A DNA stretch of 55,900 bases from Noviherbaspirillum malthae (GCF_015352985.1 NZ_JACYXF010000038.1:1-55900), one strand, 5' to 3'; positions 8,484-16,789 are shown, numbered from the stretch's first letter. Translations and numbers: made by a program. Notes: generated by a model not told the origin, from the sequence alone.

Positions 8484-8570
8484 ATGACTAAAACAAAGTG
8501 TAATGGTCGGTCAACGACGCCTATGGTTGCGATGACCATCATTGGAATGGTCGATTATGTCAATGACTGA
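8484..8570 (+). CDS. Possible 28-residue coupling peptide
   Basis: A short frame starts at ATG 8484 with a good GAGGGAG ribosome-binding site and ends at TGA 8568-8570. Its end overlaps the likely start of the downstream glycohydrolase in the form ATGACTGA, a typical arrangement for translational coupling. The peptide has no recognisable similarity. It may serve mainly to load ribosomes for the next gene, which lacks its own clear binding site. Confidence 0.4.
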   Translation: MTKTKCNGRSTTPMVAMTIIGMVDYVND

Positions 8571-9594
8571 AAAGTTGAAGATGCTCGACCGTCGAGACTT
8601 CACATCCCTTTATGCATATCCCGATCTAGACAAAGAACTCGGTGGCCTCGTTGGTCTAATCTGTGGCGACTGTCTTGGCGTAGCATTCGAATTCCACTCT
8701 CCGAACGATCTTCCACATGCAGAAATGATCGACATGGTCCCGCCTGCTGGTTTCAATCGTTCACATGCTGATGTACCACCGGGGACATGGTCCGATGATT
8801 CGTCGCAAGCACTGTGTTTGCTTGCTAGTCTCCTTGACCGTGGAAAGCTCGACTTGGACGACTTCGCCGGTCGTCTATGGAATTGGATGGAATTCGGTTA
8901 TCTCGCGGTTGATCGTCAAGTGTTTGATGTAGGAATACAAACAGAACGTGCGATCCGAAGGCTTCAGGATGGTATTTCGCCGGAACGATCGGGTGGTGTC
9001 ACAGAGATGGATAACGGGAATGGTAGCGCCATGCGCGTCCTACCAATGGCTCTCTGGCACCATGGTTCTGACGAAGAACTGGTCCGAGATGCGCATCGCC
9101 AATCGTTGCCGACACATGGTCATCCAAGGTCACAGGTTGTCTGTGCTCTGTATTGTTTGGTCGCTAGAGGGTATTTGGCCAATCATCCGTCGCCTTGGGA
9201 ATGGGCCGATCATCGACTTGAATCTATCTATCGTGAATGGTCGGCGAATGATGGTCGAGATGCGTTGGCTGCTGAATTAGCGATCGTCAGGGATTTTCGC
9301 ATACGGTCGAAACCAAACGGGTCTGGGTACGTCGTTGACACCTTATGGTCAGCGAAGAAGGCAATGGAAAGCGATACGTTCGAATCTGTCGCGAAGGCGT
9401 CGGTCTTATTCGGCAACGACTGCGACTCAACCGCTGCAGTTTCCAGCGGACTAGCTGGAATTCGATTTGGATTACGAGGAATACCAGAGGTATGGTTGCA
9501 CCAATTACGAGGTTTCGACGTCGCAGAATCGATTGTCGAAGGAATGATTGACCATTTGCGTAACCACCGAAGGACAGCAGAGATCAGGTCATAG
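8563..9594 (+). CDS. ADP-ribosylglycohydrolase family protein
   Basis: This roughly 343-residue enzyme belongs to the DraG/ARH family, which removes ADP-ribose from proteins or small molecules using two magnesium ions. The metal-binding motifs are visible: GTWSDDSS near the N-terminus, DNGNGSAMR in the middle and GNDCDSTAA near the C-terminus. The start is ambiguous between 8542, 8557 and 8563. I prefer 8563 because it overlaps the stop of the small upstream frame as ATGACTGA. No ADP-ribosyltransferase partner is recognisable nearby. In an island it may reverse toxin- or phage-driven ADP-ribosylation, which is an inference. Confidence 0.9.
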   Translation: MTEKLKMLDRRDFTSLYAYPDLDKELGGLVGLICGDCLGVAFEFHSPNDLPHAEMIDMVPPAGFNRSHADVPPGTWSDDSSQALCLLASLLDRGKLDLDDFAGRLWNWMEFGYLAVDRQVFDVGIQTERAIRRLQDGISPERSGGVTEMDNGNGSAMRVLPMALWHHGSDEELVRDAHRQSLPTHGHPRSQVVCALYCLVARGYLANHPSPWEWADHRLESIYREWSANDGRDALAAELAIVRDFRIRSKPNGSGYVVDTLWSAKKAMESDTFESVAKASVLFGNDCDSTAAVSSGLAGIRFGLRGIPEVWLHQLRGFDVAESIVEGMIDHLRNHRRTAEIRS

Positions 9595-9656
9595 ATCAGG
9601 TCCTGTACTGTATCGCACGACTGACATGTTGAAGGAACATCCAAACCGGAACAAGT

Positions 9657-9992
9657 TTATTTTTTGACAGGCTGGTCAAGAGTTCCAAGCTGCTGGACTA
9701 AGCGATGCACCTCGGCTTTTCCTGTTTCTGGAAGTCGGTGGTAGATGACCATGATGGATGCTAGATCATCGTCCTCGGTATAGAAATACCCTGTCGGTAC
9801 TCGTAAAAGTACAGCTAGTCGCTGCGCTATTTGATAGTCGGCTTTGTGTATTCCTAGTTCGTACCGATTGATTCGAGTACTTGCGACGAATTCATCCAAT
9901 CCTGCATCAATTCCTAATTGTTTCTGCGACAGACCGGCCGCCAATCGAGCTTCCCGTAGTCGGCGTCCCCATACTTCATTTGTGGTCTTCAC
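9657..9992 (-). CDS. XRE-family transcriptional regulator
   Basis: This 111-residue protein carries a Cro/C1-type helix-turn-helix in residues 8-65 (LREARLAAGLSQKQLGIDAG, then RINRYELG). A short C-terminal helical tail probably dimerises. The start is a GTG at 9992 with an AGAG-like ribosome site. It is transcribed divergently from the zinc-ribbon protein, and three dyad sequences lie in the shared promoter region, so it likely represses itself and the divergent gene. Confidence 0.88.
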   Translation of the reverse strand: MKTTNEVWGRRLREARLAAGLSQKQLGIDAGLDEFVASTRINRYELGIHKADYQIAQRLAVLLRVPTGYFYTEDDDLASIMVIYHRLPETGKAEVHRLVQQLGTLDQPVKK

Positions 9993-9995
9993 TGC

Positions 9996-10021
9996 GTAGT
10001 TCTCTTTTGCAAAAGAACTAC
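9996..10021. promoter_or_regulatory. Operator-like dyad 1 of the XRE promoter region
   Basis: The halves GTAGTT..CTTTTG and CAAAAG-AACTAC are perfect inverted arms of 12 bases if a two-base CT insertion in the left arm is ignored. It sits directly upstream of the regulator start codon. Confidence 0.5.
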
Positions 10022-10031
10022 GAGAATCGTA
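10019..10031. promoter_or_regulatory. Operator-like dyad 2 of the XRE promoter region
   Basis: TACGA-GAA-TCGTA is a perfect five-base dyad overlapping the end of dyad 1, and its CTACG core recurs in dyad 3. Confidence 0.45.
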
Positions 10032-10048
10032 ACTTTCGGTTGATCAAG

Positions 10049-10069
10049 ATACTACGTATATCGTAGTAT
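10049..10069. promoter_or_regulatory. Operator-like dyad 3 of the XRE promoter region
   Basis: ATACTACG and CGTAGTAT are perfect eight-base arms around TATAT, a typical size for an XRE-dimer operator. It lies about 90 bases before the divergent zinc-ribbon gene. Confidence 0.6.
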
Positions 10070-10157
10070 TTCTTGTTTGCAATGTATCTCGGTCATATAT
10101 AGATATCAGAGGTCATTCCCCTGAAACCTGCCGAGCGATTTAGCTATGGGAGTCAGA

Positions 10158-11156
10158 ATGAAGAATTGTCCTTACTGCGCCGAAGACATCAAAGATGAAG
10201 CAGTCGTTTGTCGGTACTGTCATGCCGATTTACTGAAGGAAGAACGGGAAGCACAAGCCGTCGCACGGAAAGAAGAAGAGACCAAAGGGTTCGCCTTCGT
10301 CGCCGCAGCCGGTGGTGGACTTCTTTTCCTTCCCGTATTTGGCTGGGTAGCGTATCTGGCATTCATTGCTGGAAACCACAAATTTGTCTTACTGAACGTT
10401 GTAGGCTGGATCGTCAGCATGGCCATTACCAACTACCTGTGGCAATTGTTGGAGACCGGTAAAGAGCGTCGGCGACCCGATATGATCGTTGCTGGCAGCA
10501 TGGCCGAATTGGAGATGGAACGCTTTAAAATTGAATGGGGACTCCAACTTGGAATGCTTGCATTCGTATTCATTGGAATGTTTTTCGCCGTAATCTATGC
10601 AGGCGGAATTCGCAAACTTGACGCGCTTGATCCGCAGAATGGAAATCCCTACTCCATTCAATCATCAAACGATGTTGTGTTAGAGCGAGGTCCCTCTGAA
10701 GACCAAACGCCAAGTGCATCAGTCTCACCGTCAATTCCCGATCAGAGCAATACGGTGGTCGATGCGCCTGAACCGTCTACAGCGACATCAATTCCTACAA
10801 ATAGTGAGACGCAGGTAGCGATGGTTGTGGCCACTCCATCACCAACAAACGAAAGTCCAAGCGAGAGCCAGAATGTTCTGACACATAATACTGACGCAAT
10901 CGAAGCAAGTTTCAACTGCGGCAAAGCATCAACGACGGTCGAGAAGCTGATTTGCTCTACTCCGGAGACGGCAGCAGCGGACAAGCGCCTCGCTGTGGCA
11001 TATTCCAGGGCTCGGACAAAGACATCTGATCAAGCGCAGTTTAAATCCGAACAGTTGAAGTGGATGAAAGATGTTCGGAACAAGTGTGATGACGCTGCAT
11101 GTCTCATCAAAGTGATGGATGAACGTGTTCGGCAACTTGGTACAGTAGCAGGATAG
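10158..11156 (+). CDS. Zinc-ribbon membrane protein with LprI-like C-terminal domain
   Basis: This protein of about 332 residues combines three parts. The N-terminus is a zinc ribbon (CPYCAEDIKDEAVVCRYCHA). The middle holds two or three hydrophobic segments (near residues 45-90 and 120-145). After a Ser/Thr/Pro-rich linker the C-terminus (about 250-330) shows the LprI/DUF1311 signature FNCGKASTTVEKLIC with paired cysteines. LprI-type domains inhibit lysozyme in the cell envelope. The start at 10158 has GGGAG five bases upstream, so the earlier ATG at 10146 is less likely. It faces the XRE repressor across the operators. Confidence 0.8.
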   Translation: MKNCPYCAEDIKDEAVVCRYCHADLLKEEREAQAVARKEEETKGFAFVAAAGGGLLFLPVFGWVAYLAFIAGNHKFVLLNVVGWIVSMAITNYLWQLLETGKERRRPDMIVAGSMAELEMERFKIEWGLQLGMLAFVFIGMFFAVIYAGGIRKLDALDPQNGNPYSIQSSNDVVLERGPSEDQTPSASVSPSIPDQSNTVVDAPEPSTATSIPTNSETQVAMVVATPSPTNESPSESQNVLTHNTDAIEASFNCGKASTTVEKLICSTPETAAADKRLAVAYSRARTKTSDQAQFKSEQLKWMKDVRNKCDDAACLIKVMDERVRQLGTVAG

Positions 11157-11474
11157 GCTGATGATTGCCGTGTCGGCAGGATGAGGAGGTCCTGCCGAGA
11201 GGCGATTTGCCCTCGGTCATTCATAATAAGTTATTGTTTAAACGGAAGATTTATAGGATGCTGAAACCAATGTATCACAGTGTGCATTACTCAAAATGGG
11301 TGACATGTCGCCCGAAATAATATGTGGCACAGGTTGTGCCAAGTCGTTCATTAATGAGGAGGTCCATCCACTGAAAAAATTTGGAAAAGTCTATGAGGTC
11401 GCTCGATGAATTGCGGGCGGTAAATTACCTCCCATACCCCATAAGGCTAATCCCAAGCAAAGACAGGATTCACC
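11157..11474. other. Intergenic region with a hairpin and a possible tiny frame
   Basis: Just after the zinc-ribbon gene, TCGGCAGGA (11173-11181) pairs perfectly with TCCTGCCGA (11190-11198). There is no T-tract, so termination is uncertain. The rest holds only the weak small frame listed separately. Confidence 0.45.
11296..11409 (+). CDS. Possible 37-residue small protein or decayed gene end
   Basis: An open frame with protein-like composition runs to TGA 11407-11409, and the first ATG is at 11296. It includes CGTGCAKSF and ends in LKKFGKVYEVAR. The frame is open upstream of that ATG back to a TAG near 11253. No ribosome-binding site is obvious. It may be the remnant of a larger gene rather than a real small protein. 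Confidence 0.2.
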   Translation: MGDMSPEIICGTGCAKSFINEEVHPLKKFGKVYEVAR

Positions 11475-11699
11475 TCACTTACCCTGCTGATGCTTCAGTT
11501 GGTTGAATAGAGCGTTGAGGCGTATAAGTCCCAAGACATTCTGAATCAGCGTCAAAGTATTTATAGCCGTGAGGAAGAGCAAGAACAGTGCGACAAAGGC
11601 AAGCAAATCCAACTCAACATGCTTAGTCGCCACCAGAACGAGAGTTGATATCACGCTTACTCCAACCACGTAAGCAGTTGCGTGGGAATAAACGGACAA
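11475..11699 (-). CDS. Small two-helix membrane protein (cluster gene 3)
   Basis: This 74-residue protein has two hydrophobic stretches, about residues 8-27 and 31-58, and a basic tail (NQLKHQQGK). The only in-frame start after the upstream stop is a TTG at 11699, unless translation begins at an internal GTG. It lies directly downstream of another small two-helix membrane protein. I do not recognise a family. Small membrane partners of soluble proteins are common as effectors in abortive-infection systems, which is the basis for the finding below. Confidence 0.55.
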   Translation of the reverse strand: MSVYSHATAYVVGVSVISTLVLVATKHVELDLLAFVALFLLFLTAINTLTLIQNVLGLIRLNALFNQLKHQQGK

Positions 11700-11717
11700 G
11701 CCTTGACGTTGGTCTAG

Positions 11718-11945
11718 CTACCGATAGAACTCCGTGTCCGCTTTTGAGTACAGAGTTGCGAAGAAGGCAAGTGAGCCTGCAAGAATAATTGCGCAGAAGA
11801 GAGTTGCGACATCGATCGCAACTACACGGATGAGTTCGACTAATACTGGTGCCTCAAAGAGCAGATTGACCAATATAGTAAGCAAGCCTGACAATATCAA
11901 CTCTACGGCGTAGCCCCACCAGACTAAGAAATTTCGATTAGCCAT
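11718..11945 (-). CDS. Small two-helix membrane protein (cluster gene 2)
   Basis: This 75-residue protein has two membrane segments, about residues 8-33 and 42-66, with polar ends (MANRNF, SKADTEFYR). Its ATG overlaps the stop of the upstream 313-residue gene, so the two are translationally coupled. No family is recognised. The overlap and matching size of the next gene suggest the two membrane proteins work together with the larger soluble protein. Confidence 0.65.
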   Translation of the reverse strand: MANRNFLVWWGYAVELILSGLLTILVNLLFEAPVLVELIRVVAIDVATLFCAIILAGSLAFFATLYSKADTEFYR

Positions 11946-12879
11946 TCTCTTTGCCCGGTATCGGGTGAATCTTATCGATTTCGTCGCAAATTGCTTTTAT
12001 TGCTGCTTGGGCTTCTTTGGTTCTAAGGTTGGAGCTAAGACCCCTGATAAATTCCCTCAGCCCCGGAACACTCCCTCTTGCCGCAACTGAGCCTGATGAC
12101 ACTTGCTCAAACATGTCGTTACGAACCCCTTCGATCAAGACCTCGCCTTTCTTGTAGCCTTGCTGCGCGAGTACAGCAGAAGCAAATGGTCGAGCATCTT
12201 CTGCTTTCGACATGCCGTTCGGGTTCTTCATGTCCTGAGTGATTTCTCGCACGCCGCTTCTAGCTAGGTCGTTATAGATGTCCCGAGTGTATCGGTTGAG
12301 TTCTGGGTTGGGAATGCGCAAAGTGACTCGCATGCGTGTGATTCGCTGAAATGACTTGAACAGTCCGATAATCCCGTGCTGTTCAGGTATTGGCTCAAGT
12401 TGAATACGCGACTTGAATCCCATCTTGAAGGCCGTTTGCCCAAGGATTTGCTCAAAGAAATCTTTCCATGCAGTCGGAGCAAGGTCGCCAGTATGCTCAA
12501 CCGCGACCAAGTGCCGCGATATATCGAAGAGACAAACAGCGGTACTGGCCAGTGGTGGATTCATCAATGACGTGCCCGCCGACATGCCGTCGTCCGTGAC
12601 TATGAGACCGTCTTTTTCGAGCACGCTACGTGCAAGGGTCAACTGAATTACATCACGGTCGCCTAACAACTTGGACAAGTCGTTGAAACCCCGAAGACTC
12701 CATTTGAAAGCCGCAGACCTCGTTCTCTGAAGTTGATCGTGAAGAGGGTCGGTTGCGTTCAGCAAGAGTTTAGTGAGGTCGGAGTCCCTACGCAACCGAC
12801 GGATGTTTTCACTTCCAAACAAATCATCAAGGTCTTCGATGTTTAGCCGGAAGAGATCAAAAATGAATCGACGTGACAA
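11938..12879 (-). CDS. Uncharacterised soluble protein (cluster gene 1)
   Basis: This 313-residue protein has no membrane segment and no motif I can name with confidence. The N-terminus (RFIFDLFRLNIEDLDDLF) and the conserved-looking core with many strands resemble DUF4747-type proteins only loosely. The start is a TTG at 12879, preceded by AGGGGGAT at a suitable distance. It leads a three-gene unit with two small membrane proteins, overlapping the second by eight bases. The layout of a soluble sensor-like protein plus small membrane proteins recalls phage-defence modules, but function is unknown. Confidence 0.65.
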   Translation of the reverse strand: MSRRFIFDLFRLNIEDLDDLFGSENIRRLRRDSDLTKLLLNATDPLHDQLQRTRSAAFKWSLRGFNDLSKLLGDRDVIQLTLARSVLEKDGLIVTDDGMSAGTSLMNPPLASTAVCLFDISRHLVAVEHTGDLAPTAWKDFFEQILGQTAFKMGFKSRIQLEPIPEQHGIIGLFKSFQRITRMRVTLRIPNPELNRYTRDIYNDLARSGVREITQDMKNPNGMSKAEDARPFASAVLAQQGYKKGEVLIEGVRNDMFEQVSSGSVAARGSVPGLREFIRGLSSNLRTKEAQAAIKAICDEIDKIHPIPGKENG

Positions 12880-13050
12880 AAGTAAATCCCCCTAGTTAGT
12901 CTAAGCGCCAAGCCAATATTTTGGGTTTCATCAATGGCGAACGCTGCTTTTTGTGCACGCAGAATATGCGGAATTACAAACAGTTGTCTACTTAAAATCA
13001 ACTTCCGCTTAGCCACCGATGGTTCTATCGTGTCCAAAAGCGACCGATTA

Positions 13051-13075
13051 CGTACATGCATTACAACGATGTACG
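13051..13075. promoter_or_regulatory. Dyad upstream of the resolvase (candidate res site or operator)
   Basis: CGTACAT and ATGTACG are perfect seven-base arms separated by 11 bases, a 25-base site of the size bound by a resolvase dimer. A second short dyad, CGTAC-A-GTACG, with a GTACGTAC tail lies at about 13097-13111, closer to the gene. Confidence 0.45.
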
Positions 13076-13146
13076 AAAGTATGCTTGTAAACATTCCGTA
13101 CAGTACGTACAATTCGGACTCCCCTTTCGAACACTTGGAGGTAAAC

Positions 13147-13734
13147 ATGTCCCGAGTTTTTGCGTACTGTCGCGTCTCGACTTCTGATCAGACAACCGAC
13201 AACCAAGTGCAGGAAATTGAAGCAGCGGGCTTCAGCGTGGCAAAACAACGGATCATCACTGAAACGGTTTCCGGGTCCGTCGCTGCTTCAGAACGAAAGG
13301 GATTCTCGAAGCTTCTTGATAGGCTGGAAGACGGAGACGTGCTGATTGTCACGAAGTTGGACCGCCTTGGCCGCAACGCCATGGATGTCAGAGCTACGGT
13401 CGAACGTCTTGAATCAACAGGAGTAAGAGTCCACTGCCTCGCACTTGGTGGGGTTGACCTGACCAGTCCAGCAGGGAAGATGACTATGCAGGTCATCAAC
13501 GCCGTGGCCGAGTTTGAACGTGACCTTTTGATTGAACGTACTCACGCAGGAATCAAACGTGCGAAAGCAGAGGGAAAAATGTTTGGTCGACCGTCTGCGT
13601 TGACCTTGGAGGAACGGACTGCGGTAATTGGTCGTCTGGCTGAAGGGATTCCTATCTCGCAGATTGCACGGGAGTACTCGACTAGTCGGCAGACTATCAT
13701 GCGTGTGCGTGCTGGAAGCCTTCGGGTGGCCTAG
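13147..13734 (+). CDS. Serine recombinase (resolvase/invertase family)
   Basis: This 195-residue enzyme is a small serine recombinase. The catalytic region shows Tyr7, Arg9 and the nucleophile Ser11 in AYCRVST, then KLDRLGRNAMD, and the conserved EFERDLLIERTHAGIKRAKAEG helix boundary. A helix-turn-helix in residues 150-190 (IPISQIAREYSTSRQTIMRV) binds DNA. The start has TTGGAGGT upstream; the longer frame to its left lacks one. It resembles TnpR/Pin-type resolvases that resolve multimers of plasmids and islands. Dyads just upstream may be its own site. Confidence 0.93.
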   Translation: MSRVFAYCRVSTSDQTTDNQVQEIEAAGFSVAKQRIITETVSGSVAASERKGFSKLLDRLEDGDVLIVTKLDRLGRNAMDVRATVERLESTGVRVHCLALGGVDLTSPAGKMTMQVINAVAEFERDLLIERTHAGIKRAKAEGKMFGRPSALTLEERTAVIGRLAEGIPISQIAREYSTSRQTIMRVRAGSLRVA

Positions 13735-13912
13735 AGAATCTGTGCTTCAATAAGATCATTTGAATTGTTCGGGTTACAGTCGAACTGCCACTCCCGAGAT
13801 ATTTTACTGATTCAATACCTGAGCGAAGTTAATGCCGCGTGAGACGATGAAGAATTAGTAGGATCATTGTAAGCTCTGTACTTACTACAATCCGTCACTG
13901 AGCAAGCGAAAA

Positions 13913-14467
13913 ATGATAGAAATGCCAAGAAATTTTGAGGACGATTTTAGAACGTTTGTCGACCTTCACAATTATTACCGACGCTTAGGTGGCGCGGAGA
14001 CGCATTGGTTCTTCGTGGAGGCCGAAAAGGCACTCCGGCATGACTTGTACATTGCTGCTGTCCTGTCCTTCATAAATGGTATCGAGGCGAGTATCCGTAC
14101 CAACGTAATGTACGTGAAAGGAAAGTTTGATGAAGAATCGATGAGAAAAATCGACATCATGAAAAATGCGTTGTTGTTGGAGGCCAGAGCGATTGGAATG
14201 AGAGTTGAGTTGCTGGCGTTTCCAGATGAAGCGGATTTCGAAGAAAAGCTTAATACCACAGGGAGAAAGATAAGACCGGTCGAGCTAGTTCGCGTACGCA
14301 ACAATCTGTGCCACGGAAATGTGTTCGAGTACTTTACGAAAGTCCCAGATACTGAGGAAACAATCTTCACATCTGAATGCCTGCGCGACTTGGCTTTGAC
14401 CATACAAGGGATTAGTCAAGCATGGAGCAAGGAAGTCGAACGATTTAAGAAGACGCAACCTTCTTAG
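13913..14467 (+). CDS. HEPN-like protein
   Basis: This 184-residue, mostly helical protein contains RVRNNLCHGN, with Arg129 and His134 spaced as R-x4-H. That is the active-site signature of HEPN ribonuclease domains, which act as toxins and as effectors in many defence systems. The motif sits in the C-terminal third, as usual. No antitoxin (MNT nucleotidyltransferase) gene is adjacent. It converges on the PD-(D/E)XK gene. The HEPN call rests on this motif and the helical pattern. Confidence 0.65.
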   Translation: MIEMPRNFEDDFRTFVDLHNYYRRLGGAETHWFFVEAEKALRHDLYIAAVLSFINGIEASIRTNVMYVKGKFDEESMRKIDIMKNALLLEARAIGMRVELLAFPDEADFEEKLNTTGRKIRPVELVRVRNNLCHGNVFEYFTKVPDTEETIFTSECLRDLALTIQGISQAWSKEVERFKKTQPS

Positions 14468-14549
14468 TAGAAGAACTGGCTGCTTTGGCTCGAACTTGAG
14501 GGGTCGAAGTCTTCCGCATCTTGTCGGATCAAGCCAGAACTTATACGCT

Positions 14550-15545
14550 TTATCCGACTGCTTCGCCTTTGGCTGCATTCCAAAATGGGGCTAGTTTCTG
14601 CCTCCACTTTTCTACGTTGTTCCAGCTTCCGTCAAACTTGACGCGCCACGCATGAGTATTGTTTGGTGCGCCAATAAAGTTGTCATTACGTAAACGTACT
14701 GGTTCAAATTCCCGGTCCAACGTAGGGTTGTATGTACTCACAATGATCAGTTCCGCCACATGTGAAATATCGGTATTCAACTCCTCCTTCGGGACAAATC
14801 CGAACCATCCTTTTTCTTTAATTTCGGGATCGGAATAGAAGTAGTAGCCGAGCCAAGTTTTGCCGTTGGCTATACGTCCACCGGGACTGGGAAACAACGA
14901 CCACAGTTTAGCAACGAGTTCGGCTTGTACCGGTGCGCCGTATTGGGGGAAGGCTCGGTTCAGATGAACCGCTTTGCGTTCGAAATCTTGGACGAAACTG
15001 AAATGCCGCTTTAGGTACTGGATGAACTCACTCGTTACTATTCTTGCCACTGGGTTTGAGACTTCGCGGACCTTTCCCAAACAAACGAGTACTTCTTCCC
15101 AAGTAATGATTGCCATACGCGGCGTTGAACCGATATGCGCTTTTGCCTCCTCTTTTCGAGACTCTGGACACAAAATGTATAGGAGCGATCGTACTTCAGT
15201 ACGATTAATACTCTTCAAGGCAGCGGCTACCGTTTCGAGTGTGCTGACGTATTTAAACGGTTGATTTTCTTGAAACTGTGCGAAGAACTTGTTTTCAATT
15301 CCAATTACGACATCATCAAGCTGAATTAGGACGTCGAGCCGACCATTACCAAGTCTGTCTGTTGTTTGGTATTCAGTGCGGCATGCGAAGTGTGACGTGT
15401 AGCTGATAGGGCCATTAGGTGAATTATCTGACAGCAGGGCGATGAAGGCTTCGCGGACTTCATCGGAGTTGAATATTAGATAGCTCAACAATTTTGAGCC
15501 AAAATTTTCGCCAGACAGTCCTTCTATTGTAGAAAATATATCCAT
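14550..15545 (-). CDS. PD-(D/E)XK nuclease superfamily protein
   Basis: This 331-residue protein has the nuclease core GRLDVLIQLDD followed by IGIENKF, giving Asp71, Glu84 and Lys86 in the D-x12-ExK order. Such proteins include restriction-like and repair nucleases. The C-terminal two-thirds (about 200-331) has no obvious motif and may bind DNA or a partner. The start at 15545 is the first ATG of the frame. It lies convergent with the HEPN-like gene and divergent from the DUF4238 gene. Membership in the fold is likely; cleavage activity is inferred. Confidence 0.8.
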   Translation of the reverse strand: MDIFSTIEGLSGENFGSKLLSYLIFNSDEVREAFIALLSDNSPNGPISYTSHFACRTEYQTTDRLGNGRLDVLIQLDDVVIGIENKFFAQFQENQPFKYVSTLETVAAALKSINRTEVRSLLYILCPESRKEEAKAHIGSTPRMAIITWEEVLVCLGKVREVSNPVARIVTSEFIQYLKRHFSFVQDFERKAVHLNRAFPQYGAPVQAELVAKLWSLFPSPGGRIANGKTWLGYYFYSDPEIKEKGWFGFVPKEELNTDISHVAELIIVSTYNPTLDREFEPVRLRNDNFIGAPNNTHAWRVKFDGSWNNVEKWRQKLAPFWNAAKGEAVG

Positions 15546-15766
15546 CCCGTCGTCCGCACTTGTTTAATGTCATTTCCACAATGCTACAGTATCGTCTGTC
15601 TGATCGGGTTTAGAACTGAGATCATTTCGTAAAATCTCTCTCGAACCTGAACTGAGTCGCTACTGGACTTTCAAGCATTCAAGGATAATTTTGCAAGGTA
15701 ATTGAAAGCCCTGTTTGCGCAGGAGGTCTATTGGTAGGTTCGCGATATTTGACAAGTTGATAATAT

Positions 15767-16789
15767 ATGTCTAAACATGGAACAACCAAGCAATACGCAA
15801 AACAGCATTTCGTCGCGCAGTGCTACACGAAGCCGTGGCACGACCCTGATTCCGTTGGTACGAAGATGACGCCTTACGTTTGGGTGTTCGACAAAGACGG
15901 AAGTGTTGCGAAGCGTCGGGCACCTATCAACCTGTTCACCGAGACAGACATTTACACATTCTTGGCACCGGATGGATCGCGTGATCTTTGGTTAGAACAC
16001 GGTTTACAGGAACTTGAGGACAAGTTTACGCGCATTCGGAACAAGACATTCTTCCGTGATGTGTGGCCCGATGCTGAACAAACCGCTTGGCTCTTATCGT
16101 TTGTGTCCACGGCACACTTGCGCACGCGTTCGTTCAGGAATTTTCACGCCGATCAGTGGCGCGGTATTCGGCAACGGATGGAAGAAATGGCGGAAGACAT
16201 GCGCCAAGCTACGCCAGAACAGCGCCGTGCTGCAGCTATAAGCTCGGCAATAGGACGTTCGGATCGCGGTGCTAGTTTGTCAGTTGAAGATGTTCGAAGG
16301 TTAGAGGAGAACCCGCTTCAACACCTGCTTCCGTCATTCATGCGTACAGAACTTCCCATCATGGCGCGGATGTCGATGGCCGTATTACGGACTAATGATC
16401 CGTTGGGCTTCGTCACATCTGATACGCCAGCGGTGTACTTCGATCCCACGGCATACAAGCGGCAACCAATCTATCGGTCGCCGGGCTTGGCATGCATAGA
16501 CATTGAAGTAACCTTGCCGCTATCGCCACAACTATGCCTAATCCTGACACATCGCCCCGACTTCCACGGTTACATCGACATATCATCAGAAGCACTGAAT
16601 GAACTGAATCGACTTCGGATCGCGCACTGCGACCAAAACTTTGTCGCATGTCGCAATGAAATTCGCGCAGGGTGGTTTGAGCATCGTCCCATGCCGGAAG
16701 ATTCGTGGGAGAACGTCCGGGAACGTAAGATCGCATCAGGCGAGTGGCCTTCCAGCAACTACAAGACGAACGAGGAAGATTTGAAGTGA
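15767..16789 (+). CDS. DUF4238-family protein
   Basis: This 340-residue soluble protein begins with KQYAKQHFVAQCYTKPW, which matches the opening block of DUF4238 proteins (H-F/Y-V-x-Q). The middle has the typical TAHLRTRSFRN and the RTNDPLGFVTSDTPAVYF segments. Function is unknown; the family is common in islands and near defence genes. It overlaps the next gene by four bases (GTGA), so the two are coupled. Confidence 0.75.
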   Translation: MSKHGTTKQYAKQHFVAQCYTKPWHDPDSVGTKMTPYVWVFDKDGSVAKRRAPINLFTETDIYTFLAPDGSRDLWLEHGLQELEDKFTRIRNKTFFRDVWPDAEQTAWLLSFVSTAHLRTRSFRNFHADQWRGIRQRMEEMAEDMRQATPEQRRAAAISSAIGRSDRGASLSVEDVRRLEENPLQHLLPSFMRTELPIMARMSMAVLRTNDPLGFVTSDTPAVYFDPTAYKRQPIYRSPGLACIDIEVTLPLSPQLCLILTHRPDFHGYIDISSEALNELNRLRIAHCDQNFVACRNEIRAGWFEHRPMPEDSWENVRERKIASGEWPSSNYKTNEEDLK

